Assembly: GCA_018693105.1 (NCBI GenBank)
Contig: JABHLN010000010.1
Coordinates: forward strand, 1 to 53,799
Direction: 5' to 3'
Length of the DNA stretch: 53,799 nucleotides
Source of the DNA: Desulfobacterales bacterium
Lineage (GTDB): Bacteria > Desulfobacterota > Desulfobacteria > Desulfobacterales > SURF-7
Shown here: one piece after another, positions 52,381-53,799 of the stretch
Position numbering within the stretch: position 1 is the first letter of the stretch
How the letters are laid out: each line of letters opens with the position of its first letter
The notes under the pieces: generated by a model
Databases searched by the model: none
The model's input: only the letters and a program-made list of their open reading frames with translations
Told to the model about the DNA's origin: nothing
Made by a program: the position numbers and the translations under genes

Positions 52381-53799
52381 TTACTCACATGGGCTATTAA
52401 TGAGTGTATCAGATCTATATAGAATCGCACCTAGTCCTAAGCCAGCAAAAAAACTCCCGGCACTTGCTCCAGGCCTTATAACACTGGCTGCTTTGCCTAA
52501 ATTCCCTATTAACCCGCCTAAATACCCTCCTAATGCTCCACTTGCAACACTATTAACAATATCAGCAAAATCTCCACCTAAAGCTATACTTGATAAGCCC
52601 CCAACAAGTGCACCTGCAACTGCACCTGCGGCAGGTGTTCCAATCGCAGAGGCAGCTATTGAAGCGATAGAGCTTGCCATTGTTATACCAGCATTTTGTC
52701 TATCAGTTAGTTTTAATCCCAAAGGATCAATCAAATTAACCGGATCATTTAGGACATAACCATAAAGGTCAGAATCCCCACCAGCAAAGCCAATTGGATC
52801 TTTGGCTGTCCATCTTCCAATTTCAGGATCATAATCTCTTGCACCGAATCTTACCAGCCTGGTATCCTGATCGTACAAACCACCTGCAAAGCCGAATGGT
52901 ATTTCAAAAGTTTCATCAGAATCATTAAGAATATATCCGAATGTATCATACTCTATTGTTTTTATAACAATTCCTGCTGAATCTATAACTGCTTTCAATG
53001 TACCGACCTGATCATAGATACAATAATATAAAATACCACCTTTTACCATGGAAATCGGCGTTCTACTGTCAGTGTATTCAAAACGCATCATAAGATTGTC
53101 TGATCCGTCATAAATCGCAAGGAGTGTTGTAGCCCCGTACCAAAGATATTTTTCGGTAATTGTCCCGTTAACTTTTTTGGCAATTCTTCTTCCAAGAGGA
53201 TCATGGACATACCCTATCACAGTATTATCAGGAAGGGTAACTTCTTGAAGCTCTCCGCGTGATGAATAGCTGTATGATGTTGTTTCTGTACCTTTAACTT
53301 TTGTAGTAAGGTAGCCATCTTCATTATAGGTATAAGATGTATCATCAGTATTAAGAAGACGATCCTCCTCGTCATAAGAAAGGTATTCAGATGAAATTCC
53401 CCTAAGGTCGTTAGTTCTATACGTACAGGTTCCATAAGGAACATTTGAATAATCATAAGTCTCAACAATAACATTGTTTTTGGCTGCAGTCTCAAGTCTG
53501 CCATTGTCATCGTAAGTATAATTATAAGTGTCGGTCATTCCAGCTATTGTTTCAGTTTTTTCCAAAATTCGACCCGCAAGATCACGACTTATAACATCCC
53601 ACGAACCAACACTTACACTATTCACAAGATAGTTTTCACCATCTGCTTTTCCATAATTGTTAAATGAACGCTCAAGAGAAAAATCTCCTTTGCTAACTTT
53701 ATCCGGCAAGCCGTTATCAGGTTTTCTGCTGATAGTATAGTTACCGACACCGGTTATAAGTCCGTCGTTATCATAGTTATAAGTCTCTGTTGTTCCGGC
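52381..53799 (-). CDS. Rhs/YD-repeat protein, C-terminal part (5' end outside window)
   Basis: At least 472 residues are visible and the frame is open to the window edge. YD repeats recur: YNYTYDDNGRLETAAKN, TSYTYNEDGYLTTKVKG, IGYVHDPLGRRIAKKVNG. The Rhs core end FGARDYDPEIGRWTAKDPIGF with LYGYVLNDPVNLIDPLGL marks the junction to the variable tip. The tip (about 110 residues) is rich in Gly and Ala (AAGAVAGALVGGLSS, ASGALGGYLGGLIGN), like glycine-zipper membrane-active segments. Rhs proteins deliver C-terminal toxins to neighbouring cells; the toxic activity here is not identifiable. Confidence 0.85.
   Translation of the reverse strand, partial: AGTTETYNYDNDGLITGVGNYTISRKPDNGLPDKVSKGDFSLERSFNNYGKADGENYLVNSVSVGSWDVISRDLAGRILEKTETIAGMTDTYNYTYDDNGRLETAAKNNVIVETYDYSNVPYGTCTYRTNDLRGISSEYLSYDEEDRLLNTDDTSYTYNEDGYLTTKVKGTETTSYSYSSRGELQEVTLPDNTVIGYVHDPLGRRIAKKVNGTITEKYLWYGATTLLAIYDGSDNLMMRFEYTDSRTPISMVKGGILYYCIYDQVGTLKAVIDSAGIVIKTIEYDTFGYILNDSDETFEIPFGFAGGLYDQDTRLVRFGARDYDPEIGRWTAKDPIGFAGGDSDLYGYVLNDPVNLIDPLGLKLTDRQNAGITMASSIASIAASAIGTPAAGAVAGALVGGLSSIALGGDFADIVNSVASGALGGYLGGLIGNLGKAASVIRPGASAGSFFAGLGLGAILYRSDTLINSPCE

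Overview
The window looks like chromosome from a low-GC sulfate-reducer-type deltaproteobacterium (Desulfobacterota, probably Desulfobacterales). This rests on the complete Tol-Pal operon (Gram-negative envelope), a selenocysteine-containing Uxx-star protein, a paired M99 peptidase and bactofilin, DUF1015 and DUF721 proteins, REP-associated transposase elements, and dense palindromic intergenic repeats. The species assignment is inference; no marker gene was compared with a database. Layout: 1-1600 holds the end of a RemA/DUF370 gene and a zinc-finger tyrosine recombinase that stops next to the 3' end of tmRNA, as at an ssrA-targeted island boundary. 1585-4812 holds ssrA, smpB, ptsI and an HPr gene with an odd start. 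5175-5402 encodes a 75-residue Uxx-star protein with two in-frame UGA codons, each followed by a SECIS-like hairpin. A LOG-family gene and a lysine-rich single-span membrane protein follow. 8228-14757 is a yejB-yejE-yejA-yejF peptide importer. 15465-21426 holds a zinc-ribbon protein, rplM-rpsI, a CYTH protein, and a cell-shape-like pair (Csd4/M99 carboxypeptidase plus bactofilin). 21946-24435 is ruvC-ruvA-ruvB. 24629-29796 is tolQ-tolR-tolA-tolB-pal-cpoB. 30241-32216 is groES-groEL. Then come fmdB, a HELIH protein, a 32-residue bS22/COX24-like basic peptide, hflK-hflC, DUF721, a TrmN6-like methylase, DUF1015, tRNA-Ser(CGA), a nitroreductase and two response regulators. The most unusual region is 42610-49528. 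Five plus-strand genes encode an S51-like hydrolase, a second S51-like domain fused to the C-terminal region of cysteinyl-tRNA synthetase, a GNAT/FemAB-like acyltransferase, an MshA-like glycosyltransferase and an MshB/BshB-like deacetylase. They converge on two minus-strand genes, inositol-3-phosphate synthase and a histidine phosphatase. Together they cover most steps expected for a mycothiol-like (Cys-GlcN-inositol) thiol, including a candidate for the inositol-phosphate phosphatase step, but no standard MshC ligase is visible. I regard this as the best candidate for an undescribed system here. The right end (50107-53799) is accessory: a lipoprotein, an REP-associated transposase element with a 131-bp deletion derivative nearby, an orphan Rhs tip interrupted by that element, a small membrane protein and the C-terminal part of an Rhs/YD-repeat protein running off the window. 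Intergenic DNA throughout is seeded with three palindromic repeat families. The main one (about 155 bp, roughly twelve full or decayed copies) lies between genes of single operons (ptsH/ptsI, yejE/yejA, ruvA/ruvB, pal/cpoB) and shows compensatory changes in its inner stem, so the folded form appears to be conserved.
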